Shown: positions 1 to 8,904, counted from the stretch's first letter. The stretch is DNA of 64,000 nucleotides from Ancylobacter sp. SL191 (GCF_026625645.1 NZ_CP113056.1:930001-994000); one strand, 5' to 3'. Made by a program: numbers and translations. Notes: a model not told the origin generated them from the letters alone.

Positions 1-826
1 CACGCTCTGCGCGCGCTACGGGCTGACATGCGTGGTCTATATGGGCGCCGTCGACGTCGCCCGGCAGGCGCCCAACGTGTTCCGCATGAAGATGCTCGGC
101 GCCGAGGTGGTGCCGGTAACCTCCGGCTCCAGCACGCTCAAGGACGCCATGAACGAGGCGCTGCGCGACTGGGTGACCAACGTGCACGACACCTTCTACT
201 GCATCGGCACGGTCGCCGGCCCGCACCCTTATCCGGGCATGGTGCGCGACTTCCAGTCGATCATCGGCGTCGAGACCCGCGCCCAGATGCTGGAGCAGGA
301 AGGCCGTCTGCCGGACAGCCTGATCGCCTGCATCGGCGGCGGCTCCAACGCGATGGGCCTGTTCCATCCCTTCCTCGACGATCCGACCGTGCAGATCTTC
401 GGCGTCGAGGCGGCCGGCCACGGCATCCCGTCCGGCCAGCACGCCGCCTCGCTCACCGGCGGGCGCCCGGGCGTGCTGCATGGCAACCGCACCTATCTCC
501 TGATGGACGATGACGGGCAGATCACCGAGGCGCACTCGATCTCGGCCGGCCTCGACTATCCCGGCATCGGCCCGGAGCACAGCTGGTTGCATGACACCGG
601 CCGCGCCACCTACATCTCGGCCACCGACGACGAGGCGCTGAGCGCCTTCCAGCTGGTCTCCAAGCTCGAGGGCATCATCCCCGCGCTGGAGCCGGCCCAT
701 GCGCTGGCCAAGGTTATCGAACTCGCGCCGACCCTGCCCGACGATCACCTGATGGTGGTCAACATGTCCGGCCGCGGCGACAAGGACATTCCGCAGGTGG
801 CGGAAATTCTGGGGACTCGCCTATGA
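1..826 (+). CDS. trpB: Tryptophan synthase beta chain (3' part, cut by window edge)
   Basis: Catalyses the PLP-dependent condensation of indole with L-serine, the last step of tryptophan synthesis, as the beta subunit of the alpha2-beta2 complex. The reading frame is open from the first base of the window, so about 274 C-terminal residues are present and the N-terminal part, including the PLP lysine, lies outside. The glycine-rich phosphate-binding loop GGGSNAMG is visible near nt 338-361, and the C-terminal segment NMSGRGDKD is typical of the family. The stop codon overlaps the start of trpA (ATGA at 823-826), as expected for two translationally coupled partner subunits. Confidence 0.97.
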   Translation, partial: TLCARYGLTCVVYMGAVDVARQAPNVFRMKMLGAEVVPVTSGSSTLKDAMNEALRDWVTNVHDTFYCIGTVAGPHPYPGMVRDFQSIIGVETRAQMLEQEGRLPDSLIACIGGGSNAMGLFHPFLDDPTVQIFGVEAAGHGIPSGQHAASLTGGRPGVLHGNRTYLLMDDDGQITEAHSISAGLDYPGIGPEHSWLHDTGRATYISATDDEALSAFQLVSKLEGIIPALEPAHALAKVIELAPTLPDDHLMVVNMSGRGDKDIPQVAEILGTRL

Positions 827-1674
827 CCACGCGCCCGATCACCCGGCTCGATCATCGTTTCAAGGCCTGCGCCGCCGAGGGCCGTGCGGCGCTGGTGACC
901 TTCATCACCGCCGGCGACCCGGATTATGACACCTCGCTGAGCCTGCTGAAGGCGCTGCCGGGCGCCGGCGCCGACATCATCGAGCTCGGCGTGCCGTTCA
1001 CCGACCCGATGGCCGACGGCCCCGCCATCCAGGCGGCGGGTCTGCGCGCGCTGAAAGCCGGGCAGACGCTCGCCAAGACCATCGCCATGGTCCGCGAGTT
1101 CCGCAAGACCGACGACACCACGCCGCTGGTGCTGATGGGCTATTACAACCCGGTCTATATCTATGGCGTCGACCGCTTCCTGGCGGACGCCAAGGCTGCC
1201 GGGGTGGACGGGCTCGTCGTCGTCGACCTGCCGCCGGAAGAGGACAATGAGCTCTGCCTGCCGGCGCTGAAGGCGGGCCTTGCCTTCATCCGCTTGGCCA
1301 CGCCGACCACCGACGACAAGCGCCTGCCGGCCGTGCTCGCCCATACGGCGGGCTTCGTCTACTACGTCTCGATCAATGGCATTACCGGCGCGGCGACGCC
1401 CGACGCGAATGTCGTCGGCCAGGCGGTGGCGCGCATCAAGCGCCACACCGAGCTGCCAGTCGCGGTCGGCTTCGGCGTGCGCACGCCCGAGCAGGCGGCG
1501 GCGATCGCGGCGGGCGCCGATGGCGTGGTGGTCGGCTCGGCGCTGATCGACGCGCTGCGCGGCACGCTCGACGCGGACGACCACGCCACTGCCGGCACGG
1601 TGGGGGCGGTCACCTCCCTCGTCGGCCGCCTCGCCGATGCGGTGCGCGGCACCGGGCGCGCGGCGGCCGAATAG
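823..1674 (+). CDS. trpA: Tryptophan synthase alpha chain
   Basis: Cleaves indole-3-glycerol phosphate to indole and glyceraldehyde 3-phosphate; indole is channelled to TrpB. The protein has 283 residues, slightly above the usual 265-270. The catalytic glutamate lies in [14 protein letters not shown] (residues about 52-65), and the phosphate-binding segments GFGVRTPEQ and ADGVVVGSA are present. The ATG lies inside the trpB stop (ATGA overlap). A roughly 140-bp gap without an obvious terminator follows before accD, an order often seen in alphaproteobacteria. Confidence 0.97.
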   Translation: MTTRPITRLDHRFKACAAEGRAALVTFITAGDPDYDTSLSLLKALPGAGADIIELGVPFTDPMADGPAIQAAGLRALKAGQTLAKTIAMVREFRKTDDTTPLVLMGYYNPVYIYGVDRFLADAKAAGVDGLVVVDLPPEEDNELCLPALKAGLAFIRLATPTTDDKRLPAVLAHTAGFVYYVSINGITGAATPDANVVGQAVARIKRHTELPVAVGFGVRTPEQAAAIAAGADGVVVGSALIDALRGTLDADDHATAGTVGAVTSLVGRLADAVRGTGRAAAE

Positions 1675-1812
1675 GCCCCCACCGCCCCTTTTTGCGGCCG
1701 CGCCGGCCCCTTCGCGCGCTTACCTGCCTTTTCATCGCCCTTGTCGGCGATTAGATGAGGGCGCGGCTGTCCATCGGGCAGCCGCCATCCCTTCCCGTCC
1801 GGAGCCACGCCG

Positions 1813-2751
1813 TTGAACTGGATCTCGAACGTCGTCCGCCCGAAGCTGAACAGCTTCCTCAATCGCCGCGAGGTGCCGGAGAATCTCTGGGTGAAGTGCC
1901 CCGAGACCGGGCAGATGGTGTTCCACAAGGATCTGGAGGCGAACCTCTTCGTCATCCCGGGCTCCAACTACCATATGCGGATGGACCCGAAGGCGCGGTT
2001 GAGCTCGATGTTCGACGGCGGCAAATGGTACGACATCGCCCTGCCGCAGGTGGTGGCCGACCCGCTGAAGTTCCGCGACGAGAAGCGCTACGCCGACCGC
2101 CTCAAGGACGCCCGCGCCAAAACCGGCGCGCAGGACGCGGTTAAGGTCGGCTATGGCAAGCTGGAAGGCCTGCCGGTCACCATCGCCGTGCAGGATTTCG
2201 GCTTCATGGGCGGCTCGCTCGGCATGGCCGCGGGCGAGGCTATCGTGACCGGGCTCGAGACCGCCGCCTCGCGCGGCACGCCCTTCATCATGTTCGCCTC
2301 CTCCGGCGGGGCGCGCATGCAGGAAGGCATCCTCTCGCTGATGCAGATGCCGCGCACCACCTGCGCCATCCAGGAACTGCGCGAGGCCAAGCTCCCCTAC
2401 ATCGTGGTGCTCACCAACCCGACCACCGGTGGCGTCACCGCCTCCTACGCCATGCTGGGCGACATCCAGATCGCCGAGCCGGGCGCGCTGATCGGCTTCG
2501 CCGGCCCGCGCGTCATCGAGCAGACGATCCGCGAGAAACTGCCCGAGGGCTTCCAGCGCGCCGAATATCTGCGCGACCACGGCATGATCGATCTCGTCGT
2601 GCACCGCCATGAGATGCGCGCGACGCTCGGCCGGCTCTGCCGGCTCTTGATGCGCGCCCCCGCTGTCGAGGTCGCCCGCCCGGCGGAAGCCCCCGCCGAC
2701 GCCGCCCGTTCCGGCGAGGCCCCGGCTTTGCCCGCGCCCGCGAGCGCCTGA
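1813..2751 (+). CDS. accD: Acetyl-CoA carboxylase carboxyltransferase subunit beta
   Basis: Beta subunit of the carboxyltransferase that makes malonyl-CoA for fatty acid synthesis, acting with AccA. It has 312 residues. The start is TTG at 1813, preceded by GGAG at 1801-1804 with 8 nt spacing; no better start exists. The N-terminal zinc-ribbon region is present in outline ([17 protein letters not shown]), but only one cysteine (C29) of the usual four remains; loss of these cysteines is seen in other Rhizobiales AccD proteins as I recall them. The crotonase-like core is intact ([26 protein letters not shown]). The C-terminal 35 residues are an Ala/Pro-rich tail. Confidence 0.96.
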   Translation: MNWISNVVRPKLNSFLNRREVPENLWVKCPETGQMVFHKDLEANLFVIPGSNYHMRMDPKARLSSMFDGGKWYDIALPQVVADPLKFRDEKRYADRLKDARAKTGAQDAVKVGYGKLEGLPVTIAVQDFGFMGGSLGMAAGEAIVTGLETAASRGTPFIMFASSGGARMQEGILSLMQMPRTTCAIQELREAKLPYIVVLTNPTTGGVTASYAMLGDIQIAEPGALIGFAGPRVIEQTIREKLPEGFQRAEYLRDHGMIDLVVHRHEMRATLGRLCRLLMRAPAVEVARPAEAPADAARSGEAPALPAPASA

Positions 2752-2759
2752 GGCCCGCC

Positions 2760-4121
2760 ATGTCCGCCGCGCCACTTGCCGGCCCATCGGAGCGGCCTCC
2801 GGTCGAGGACATTTTCGAGCGGCTGCTGGCGTTGCATCCCAAGCTGATCGACCTCTCCCTTGACCGCATGTGGCGGGTGCTGGAGCGGCTCGGCCATCCC
2901 CAGCGTCGCCTGCCGCCGGTGATCCATGTCGCCGGCACCAATGGCAAGGGCTCGACCGTCGCCTTCATGCGCGCCGTGCTGGAGGCCGCCGGCAAGCGCG
3001 TGCATGTCTACACCTCGCCCCATCTGGTGCGCTTCAACGAGCGCATCCGCCTCGCCGGCCGCCTCGTCGACGACGCGACGCTGACCGACGCGCTGGCCCG
3101 CGCCGAGGTGGCCAATGAGGGCGCGCCGATCACCTTCTTCGAGATCACCACGGCGGCGGCCTTCCTGCTGTTTTCCGAAGTGCCGGCGGATGTGCTGCTG
3201 CTCGAGGTCGGCCTCGGTGGCCGGCTCGACGCCACCAATGTGATCGACGCCCCGCTGGTCTGCGTCATCACGCCGGTCTCCATCGACCATGTCGATTTCC
3301 TCGGCGAAACGGTCGCCGCCATTGCCGGCGAGAAGGCGGGCATCCTCAAGCGCGGCGTGCCGGCGGTGATCGCCCAGCAGCCGCGCGAGGCGCTGGCCGT
3401 CATTGAGCGGCAGGCGGGCCGGCTCGGCGTGCCGCTCACCGTCATGGGGGAGGGCTTCCAGGCCCATGAGGAAGGTGGCCGCCTGGTGGTGCAGGATGAG
3501 GACGGGTTGATCGACCTGCCGCGCCCGCGCCTCGTCGGCCCGCACCAGATCGGCAATGCCGGGCTGGCGGTGGAGACGCTGCGCATCGCCGGGCAGCGCG
3601 ATCCGGCGCTGCGCCTGCCCTTCGCCGCCTTCGAGGATGGCATGCGCCAGGCGAACTGGCCGGCGCGATTGCAGCGGCTCGGGCCGGGCCCGCTCACCCA
3701 GCGCGCGCCCGAGGGTGTCGATGTCTGGCTCGATGGCGGGCACAATGCCGCCGGCGGGCAGGCGCTGGCCGCCGCGCTGGCGGATCTGGAAGACCGCGTG
3801 TCGCGCCCGCTGGTGATGATCGTCGGCATGCTCGGCTCGAAGGATTCCGGCACCTTTCTCGCGCCCTTCGCCGGGCTGGCGCGCGAGCTCATCGCCGTGC
3901 CGGTGCCGGGCGAGCACAAGGGCCAGCCGCCGGACGCCGTCGCGGCGGCGGCAAGCGCGCATGGCATCAGCGCCTCGACGGCGGTGAGCGTCGCGGCGGC
4001 GCTGGAAAGTCTGGGTATATCGGGGACGGTGTCCGCCGGCCCGGCGCCGCGCGTGCTGATCGCCGGCTCGCTCTATCTCGCCGGGGCGGTGCTGGCCGAG
4101 AATGGCAGCCTGCCGGATTAG
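2760..4121 (+). CDS. folC: Bifunctional folylpolyglutamate synthase/dihydrofolate synthase
   Basis: Adds glutamate to dihydropteroate and extends the polyglutamate tail of folates. It has 453 residues. The Mur-ligase type P-loop HVAGTNGKGST lies near residues 58-68, and YTSPHLVRFNERI and EVGLGGRLDATNVI are family signatures; DGGHNAAGG marks the C-terminal Mur domain. It starts 8 bp after accD and is very likely cotranscribed with it, an accD-folC pairing common in bacteria. The gene ends just before a palindromic intergenic repeat that separates it from convergent infC. Confidence 0.96.
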   Translation: MSAAPLAGPSERPPVEDIFERLLALHPKLIDLSLDRMWRVLERLGHPQRRLPPVIHVAGTNGKGSTVAFMRAVLEAAGKRVHVYTSPHLVRFNERIRLAGRLVDDATLTDALARAEVANEGAPITFFEITTAAAFLLFSEVPADVLLLEVGLGGRLDATNVIDAPLVCVITPVSIDHVDFLGETVAAIAGEKAGILKRGVPAVIAQQPREALAVIERQAGRLGVPLTVMGEGFQAHEEGGRLVVQDEDGLIDLPRPRLVGPHQIGNAGLAVETLRIAGQRDPALRLPFAAFEDGMRQANWPARLQRLGPGPLTQRAPEGVDVWLDGGHNAAGGQALAAALADLEDRVSRPLVMIVGMLGSKDSGTFLAPFAGLARELIAVPVPGEHKGQPPDAVAAAASAHGISASTAVSVAAALESLGISGTVSAGPAPRVLIAGSLYLAGAVLAENGSLPD

Positions 4122-4166
4122 GCAAGCCGCGGCGTTCTGGATGGGAAGCGCAGGCGCGCAGGCGTA

Positions 4167-4206
4167 GTGATCCCGGACCGGCCCCGCGGACCGGCCGGGA
4201 TGACGC
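4167..4206. repeat. Short palindromic intergenic repeat (REP-like)
   Basis: Between the convergent genes folC and infC. Outer arms TCCCGG and CCGGGA bracket self-complementary CCGG blocks, and the right end reads CCGGGATGAC, the same end sequence as the larger repeats at 16306, 40015, 44713 and 63104. It could form a strong hairpin and may serve as a terminator. It is the shortest, simplest copy of the family in this window. Confidence 0.6.
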
Positions 4207-4272
4207 CATCGGCAATCGCCAGGGGCCGCCGGTCTCGCGCGGAGCCGGCGCCCGTCGACAGGCCGGCTCCGC

Positions 4273-4809
4273 TCAGCGCGGGGCCAGCACCATGATCATC
4301 TGCCGACCTTCGAGCGAAGGCTCCGCCTCGACCTTGGCGATCGTGGCGAGTTCTTCCTTCACGCGGTTCAGCAGCTTGTAGCCGAGTTCCTGGTGCGCCA
4401 TCTCGCGACCGCGGAAGCGCAGGGTGATCTTCACCTTGTCGCCTTCCTCGAAGAAGCGGTGGATCGCCTTCATCTTCACCTCATAGTCGTGGGTGTCGAT
4501 GCCGGGACGCAGCTTGATTTCCTTGATCTCGACGATGTGCTGCTTCTTGCGCGCCTCGTTGGCCTTCTTCTGGTTCTGGTACTTGAAGCGGCCGTAATCG
4601 AGGATCTTGCAGACCGGCGGCACGGAATTCGGCGCGATCTCGACCAGATCGAGGCCGGCTTCCTGCGCACGCAGAATGGCGTCCCGGGTCTGGATGACGC
4701 CGAGATTCTGCCCATCCTGGTCGATGAGCTGCACTTCGCGGATCCGGATGTCTTCGTTGACGCGCGGACCGTCCTTTTCCGGCGCGACGGGTCTCATGGG
4801 GCGACGAAT
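4273..4809 (-). CDS. infC: Translation initiation factor IF-3
   Basis: IF-3 binds the 30S subunit, checks the initiator tRNA-start codon pairing and keeps subunits apart. The obvious ATG is at 4797, but the frame continues four codons upstream to an ATT at 4807-4809. This ATT has an AGGAG ribosome-binding site 8 nt before it, and the added residues (I/M-RRP) match the usual start of IF-3 proteins. I therefore place the start at ATT, giving 178 residues. The IF3-N segment ([15 protein letters not shown]) and IF3-C segment ([15 protein letters not shown]) are intact. ATT starts allow autoregulation of infC in E. coli, because IF-3 discriminates against such starts. A promoter candidate lies at 4904-4932. 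Confidence 0.96.
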   Translation of the reverse strand: MRRPMRPVAPEKDGPRVNEDIRIREVQLIDQDGQNLGVIQTRDAILRAQEAGLDLVEIAPNSVPPVCKILDYGRFKYQNQKKANEARKKQHIVEIKEIKLRPGIDTHDYEVKMKAIHRFFEEGDKVKITLRFRGREMAHQELGYKLLNRVKEELATIAKVEAEPSLEGRQMIMVLAPR

Positions 4810-5130
4810 GGCGTCTTCTCCTCTGCCATTTCAGAAAGTGCGTCTCATCGCGCCGCGAATTCTTGCCGGCCGGCTCGTTTCTGCGCGCGTAAAACGGTCG
4901 CAGAAGATCGTGACAAACCCGGCAGAAGTCAACGGCATGACGAAACGGAAAATACCCAAAGTTGCGCCTTGAGGGCAAAGTTGGGGCCCGGCGGGGCCGC
5001 GCGCGTGCCGAAGCTCTTGCGCCGCCGCCCGGCGCCTGTAGGGGAATGTGGCGTCGCCGGCACGAATCGCAAGAAGCTGTGCCGGCCAAGAGCCCCGCGA
5101 CGGCGCGCCGTCCGAAGGACGAGGACCGTG
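4810..5130. other. Intergenic region between infC and the esterase gene
   Basis: A 321-bp gap between divergently transcribed genes. It holds the infC promoter candidate and, just before 5131, the GAGGA ribosome-binding site of the esterase. Composition is less GC-rich around 4880-4970, as expected for a promoter region. I see no convincing small gene, tRNA or repeat in it; open frames across it have no plausible start signals. Confidence 0.6.
4904..4932 (-). promoter_or_regulatory. Candidate sigma-70 promoter of infC
   Basis: On the minus strand, TTGACT (4932-4927) is followed after 17 bases by GATCTT (4909-4904). The -35 hexamer is good and the -10 weak, a common pattern in GC-rich alphaproteobacteria. 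It would leave a leader of roughly 90 nt before the ATT start of infC. No other -35-like element this good was noticed in the gap. Confidence 0.45.
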
Positions 5131-5910
5131 ATGACCGCCACCGACACGCCGCCCGACTTCCTCGACGTTGGCGCGGATGCCCGCCGCATCGCCCTGCGCC
5201 ACACGCCCGGCACGCCAGATGCCGGCCCCGGCGTGCTCTGGTGCGGCGGCTATCTCTCGGACATGCGCGGCACCAAGGCCGAGCGCCTCGCGCAGTGGGG
5301 CGCGGGCGTCGGCCGCGCGGTGATGCGCTTCGACTATTCCGGCCATGGCGAGTCGGAGGGCGCCTTCATCGACGGCACGATCTCGCGCTGGGCGGAGGAG
5401 GCGCTTGCCGTGTTCGACCGCGCGACCACCGGCCCGCAGATCGTCGTCGGCTCCTCCATGGGCGGCTGGATCGCGCTGCTGCTCGCGCGCGCGCTCGCCG
5501 CGCGCGGGGAGAGCCAGCGCCTCGCCGGTCTCGTGCTCATCGCCCCGGCGCCGGATTTTTCCGAAGAGCTGATGTGGAACGCGATGACGCCGGAGATCCG
5601 CGCCGAGATCGAGCAGACGGGCGTGTGGTATCGGAAATCCGACTATGGCGAGCCGACCCCGATCACCCGCGCCTTCATCGAGGACGGCCGCCGCAACCTC
5701 GTGCTGGGCAGCCCCTTCGCCGTCGGGTGCCCGGTGCGCATCCTGCAGGGCGTGGCCGATGATGTGGTGCCCTGGCAGCACGCGATGAAGCTCGTCACCT
5801 GCCTCGCCGAGGACGATGTGGTCATCACGCTGGTGAAGGACGGCGATCACCGCCTCTCCCGCGAAGAGGACATTGCCCGCATCATCGAGGCGGTGGAGAC
5901 GGTGGCGTAG
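5131..5910 (+). CDS. Alpha/beta hydrolase (carboxylesterase/thioesterase-like)
   Basis: A 259-residue alpha/beta-hydrolase of unknown substrate. The fold is clear: an oxyanion region near GYLSDMRG, a nucleophile elbow GSSMGG (Ser near residue 109), an acid in GVADDVVP and a histidine in KDGDHRLS near the C-terminus. It has no signal peptide and is predicted cytosolic. It resembles the alphaproteobacterial relatives of mitochondrial ABHD10 acyl-protein thioesterase, but that similarity is from memory. The start is ATG at 5131 with GAGGA 5 nt upstream; the frame stays open far upstream only as antisense of infC. It converges on rsmD. Confidence 0.85.
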   Translation: MTATDTPPDFLDVGADARRIALRHTPGTPDAGPGVLWCGGYLSDMRGTKAERLAQWGAGVGRAVMRFDYSGHGESEGAFIDGTISRWAEEALAVFDRATTGPQIVVGSSMGGWIALLLARALAARGESQRLAGLVLIAPAPDFSEELMWNAMTPEIRAEIEQTGVWYRKSDYGEPTPITRAFIEDGRRNLVLGSPFAVGCPVRILQGVADDVVPWQHAMKLVTCLAEDDVVITLVKDGDHRLSREEDIARIIEAVETVA

Positions 5911-5913
5911 CGG

Positions 5914-5946
5914 CCTGCGTCCGCGCCTCAGGGCGCGGCGCGCAGG
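5914..5946. terminator. Hairpin between convergent esterase and rsmD stops
   Basis: CCTGCG-t-CCGCGCC pairs with GGCGCGG-cg-CGCAGG around a TCAG loop that contains the rsmD stop codon. The stem is about 13 bp with a small bulge. There is no T-tract on either side, so this is a terminator-like or mRNA-end-protecting hairpin rather than a classic intrinsic terminator. Confidence 0.4.
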
Positions 5947-6485
5947 AAGATGAGTTCGCTGGTGTCGTAGCGTCGGCGCTCCAGCTCCTCGAAGCCATCG
6001 GGCGCGGCGAAGGCGGCCTCGACCGATTCCTCGACGACGATCAGCGCCTCGGGCGCCAGCCAGCCGCCGTCGCGCGCGCTGGTGAGCGCCGCCACCGCGA
6101 GGCCGCGCCCATAGGGCGGGTCGCAGAAGACGAGATCGAAGGCGTCACTGGCGAAGGCGGTGCCGAGCTTGGTGGCGTCGCGCCGGAAGATGCGGGTGAC
6201 GCCGCCGAGGCCGAGCGCCTCGACATTGGCCCGGATCAACCCGCGCGGCTCGGTCGCCTCATCGACGAAGACGGCGAATTTCGCCCCGCGCGAGATCGCT
6301 TCCAGCCCCAGCGCGCCCGTGCCGGCGAACAGGTCGAGCACGCGCGCGCCGTCCGCCGGGTCGCCATAGGCATGGGCGAGCACGTTGAACAGCGCCTCGC
6401 GCAGCCGATCCGAGGTCGGCCGCGTGGCGTTGGAGGAGGGGCCGCTAAGCGTGCGACCCTTGAAGCGCCCGCCGACGATGCGCAC
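5928..6485 (-). CDS. rsmD: 16S rRNA (guanine(966)-N2)-methyltransferase
   Basis: Methylates G966 of 16S rRNA in the assembled 30S subunit using S-adenosylmethionine. It has 185 residues. The protein opens with MRIVGGRFKGR, typical of RsmD. The SAM-binding motif VLDLFAGTGALGLEA is near residues 50-64 and the catalytic DPPYGRG motif near residues 125-131. It starts 16 bp after the stop of the upstream pseudouridine synthase and is most likely in the same operon, a frequent pairing in Rhizobiales. Confidence 0.96.
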   Translation of the reverse strand: MRIVGGRFKGRTLSGPSSNATRPTSDRLREALFNVLAHAYGDPADGARVLDLFAGTGALGLEAISRGAKFAVFVDEATEPRGLIRANVEALGLGGVTRIFRRDATKLGTAFASDAFDLVFCDPPYGRGLAVAALTSARDGGWLAPEALIVVEESVEAAFAAPDGFEELERRRYDTSELIFLRAAP

Positions 6486-6501
6486 GGCTCAGCCTCGACG
6501 C

Positions 6502-8775
6502 TCAGGCGCGCGGGGGACGGCCGGGACGCCCGCCCGGCTTGCCACCCGAAGGCCTGCCACCCGAGGGCTTGCCACCGGAGGGGCGGCCACCCGACGGCTT
6601 GCCGCCGAAGGATTTGCCGCCAGAAGGCTTGTCACCGAAGGATTTGCCACCCGCCGGACGCCCGCCCGGCTTGTCGCCGAAGGACTTTCCACGCGGCTTG
6701 TCACCGAACGGCCGGTCACCGAACGATTTGCCGGCCGGGCGGTCGCCACGCGGACGATCCCCGGCGGGGCGCTCGCCGCGCGGCTTGTCGCCGAAGGAAC
6801 GAGCGGGCCGGTCGGCGAAGTTCTTGGCGCCGTAATTGCGCGCGGGACGGTCACCCTCCTCGCGGCGCGGGCGCTCCTCGCGCGGCGCGCGCTCGGTGTC
6901 ACCGCTGCCGGCCAGCTTGGCGAAGCGCGGACGGCGGGTGCGGTTCTCTTCCGACTTCACTCGCCCGCTGAACGGACGGTCGCTGTCGGCCCCGCGATAG
7001 GGACGCCCACCTTCAGGACGCGGCGCGCGCTCGCGGAACGGACGGTCACCCTCGGCGCGGGGCGCCCGCTCGCGGAAGGGACGGTCACCCTCGGCACGGG
7101 GCGCGCGCTCACGGAACGGGCGGTCACCTTCAGGACGGGGCGCACGCTCACGGAACGGACGGTCGCCCTCGGGACGCGGCGCGCGCTCGCGGAACGGACG
7201 GTCGCCCTCGGCACGCGGCGCCCGCTCGCGGAAAGGACGGTCGCCCTCGGCGCGGGGCGCCCGCTCGCGGAAGGGACGGTCACCCTCGGGACGGGGCGCA
7301 CGCTCGCGGAACGGACGGTCACCCTCGGCGCGGGGCGCACGCTCACGGAACGGACGGTCACCCTCGGCACGCGGGGTGCGCTCACGGAACGGGCGGTCGC
7401 CCTCAGGACGGGGGGCGCGCTCACGGAACGGACGGTCGCCCTCGGCGCGGGGAGCCCGCTCACGGAACGGACGGTCGCCCTCGGCGCGGGGAGCGCGCTC
7501 GCGGAACGGACGGTCACCCTCACTGCGAATAGGGCGGTCCTCCGTGCTGCGGGCAGGGCGCTCGCTGCGGCCGCGGAAGGTGCGCTCGCCGCCGCGTTCC
7601 TCGTAGTCGGCGCGCGGGGCGCGGTCCTCGGCGTCACGCGGGCGGGAGGGACGCGGGCCGGCGGCCTTGCGGTCGCGGCTCGGGCCACGGCCGGGGCGCT
7701 CGGGGCGGCGCTCATCGCGGAACGGGCGCTCCTCCTCGGTGGGCGCCGGCTCGGTGGAGCGCACGCGCTGCACCAGCACCTTGCGGCCCTTGCGGTCGGC
7801 GACGAGGCCGGAACTCACGGTCTTGTCCGGGCCGGCCTCGGTGTCGATCGGGCGGCGGCGCGGGCGATCCTCGGCGCCTTCCACCTTGGCGTAGCGCGCC
7901 TTGGAGGGCTTGCGCGGCGCCTCGTCCTCGACCGCGTGGTCGAACACCGGGCCCTCGAAATCAGCGCCGGCGGCGGCGGCAAGCTCCGGGCCGAGCTGGT
8001 CCATGAGGATGCGCGTGCGCACTTCCTCCACCGCGCCCTGCACAATCTCGCCGAGCTGGAACGGGCCATAGGAAAGGCGGATCAGCCGGTTCACGTCGAG
8101 GCCGAGGCTGCCGAGAACGTTACGCACCTCGCGGTTCTTGCCCTCGCGCAGCGCCAGCGTCAGCCACACATTGGCGCCCTGCACGCGGTCAAGCACCGCC
8201 TCGATCGGCCCGTAATGCACGCCGTCCACCGTGATGCCGGCGATCAGCGCGTCGAGCTTGTCCTGGGTGATGTCGCCCTTGGCGCGCACCCGGTAGCGGC
8301 GCAGCCAGCCGGTCTCCGGCAGCTCCAGCACGCGGGCGAGGCCGCCATCATTGGTGAGCAGGATCAGACCCTCGGTGTTGAGGTCGAGCCGGCCGACCGA
8401 GACCAGCCGCGGCAGGCCGCCGGGCAGGATCTCGAACAGGGTCGGGCGCCCCTCGGGGTCGTAATTGGTCGTCACCACGCCCTTGGGCTTGTGGTAAAGA
8501 TAGAGCCGCGTGCGCTCCTTCTCCGGCAGCTTCACGCCGTCCACCGTGATGGTGTCTTCCGCCGTCACCGTGCGGGCCGGGCTCTCCAGCACCTCGCCAT
8601 TGACCGCGACACGACCGGCGAGGATCCATTCCTCGATCTCGCGGCGCGAGCCGAGGCCGGCGCGGGCGACGACCTTGGCGATGCGCTCAGCCTCGCGCGG
8701 TTCGGCCGGCGCCAGCGCGCGGGGGGCGCGCGGCACGCGATTCTGTTCCTTGCGGGGCGGGGTATTCTTGGGCAT
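6502..8775 (-). CDS. rRNA pseudouridine synthase (RluB/RsuA family) with long repetitive tail
   Basis: Isomerises a uridine in rRNA to pseudouridine. It has 757 residues, about three times the usual RluB length; the extra length is C-terminal. An S4 RNA-binding domain occupies about residues 29-75, followed by the RsuA-type catalytic core with GRLDLNTEG (catalytic Asp131), and GKNREVRN and RLIRLSYG motifs. From about residue 300 the protein is low-complexity, Arg/Pro/Gly-rich and very basic, with thirteen 13-residue repeats and then a GGKPSGG tail. The start at 8775 (MPKNTPPRK) is the first Met near the S4 domain; the frame is open further upstream without a plausible start. It is divergent from tadA. 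The exact target base cannot be told from sequence. Confidence 0.92.
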   Translation of the reverse strand: MPKNTPPRKEQNRVPRAPRALAPAEPREAERIAKVVARAGLGSRREIEEWILAGRVAVNGEVLESPARTVTAEDTITVDGVKLPEKERTRLYLYHKPKGVVTTNYDPEGRPTLFEILPGGLPRLVSVGRLDLNTEGLILLTNDGGLARVLELPETGWLRRYRVRAKGDITQDKLDALIAGITVDGVHYGPIEAVLDRVQGANVWLTLALREGKNREVRNVLGSLGLDVNRLIRLSYGPFQLGEIVQGAVEEVRTRILMDQLGPELAAAAGADFEGPVFDHAVEDEAPRKPSKARYAKVEGAEDRPRRRPIDTEAGPDKTVSSGLVADRKGRKVLVQRVRSTEPAPTEEERPFRDERRPERPGRGPSRDRKAAGPRPSRPRDAEDRAPRADYEERGGERTFRGRSERPARSTEDRPIRSEGDRPFRERAPRAEGDRPFRERAPRAEGDRPFRERAPRPEGDRPFRERTPRAEGDRPFRERAPRAEGDRPFRERAPRPEGDRPFRERAPRAEGDRPFRERAPRAEGDRPFRERAPRPEGDRPFRERAPRPEGDRPFRERAPRAEGDRPFRERAPRAEGDRPFRERAPRPEGGRPYRGADSDRPFSGRVKSEENRTRRPRFAKLAGSGDTERAPREERPRREEGDRPARNYGAKNFADRPARSFGDKPRGERPAGDRPRGDRPAGKSFGDRPFGDKPRGKSFGDKPGGRPAGGKSFGDKPSGGKSFGGKPSGGRPSGGKPSGGRPSGGKPGGRPGRPPRA
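6508..6745 (-). repeat. Imperfect GGKPSGG/KSFGDKP coding repeats
   Basis: The last 80 or so codons of the pseudouridine synthase gene are made of short imperfect repeats, first GKSFGDKP-type and then GGRPSGGKPSGG-type. This array is distinct in sequence and period from the 39-bp array upstream. It adds glycine-rich basic sequence to the C-terminus. Confidence 0.8.
7012..7518 (-). repeat. Thirteen tandem 39-bp repeats inside the pseudouridine synthase gene
   Basis: Reading on the minus strand, thirteen consecutive 39-bp units each encode GDRPFRERAPR(A/P)E; one unit carries Thr for Ala. The units differ mainly at synonymous positions and in an A/P variant near the end. A degenerate fourteenth unit (GGRPYRG) follows. 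The array encodes a positively charged, probably disordered RNA-binding tail and should be prone to length change by slippage or unequal recombination. Confidence 0.95.
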
Positions 8776-8904
8776 GGGATGCGGCCGTCCGGGGCTACGC
8801 GCCGGGCGAAAAGGCGCCGGGCGTCTCAAGCGATATCTGTAATGGGTCGCGGGTGCTAGCACGTCCGGGGCCGCGAGGCGAGCTTTTACGGGAGGACGCG
8901 CGCG

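Noticed and set aside
4393..5130. N-terminal 246-codon extension of the esterase frame
   Set aside because: It runs antisense through infC and the promoter gap; the family-like sequence and ribosome-binding site begin at 5131.
7012..7518. 39-bp repeats as a CRISPR array
   Set aside because: Units are directly adjacent without spacers and keep an open reading frame in phase with an enzyme gene.
6385..8859. 824-codon open frame with TLGTGRALTERTV-like repeats on the plus strand
   Set aside because: Its repeats are the complement of the 39-bp array in the pseudouridine synthase gene, whose conserved catalytic domain shows the minus strand is the coding one.
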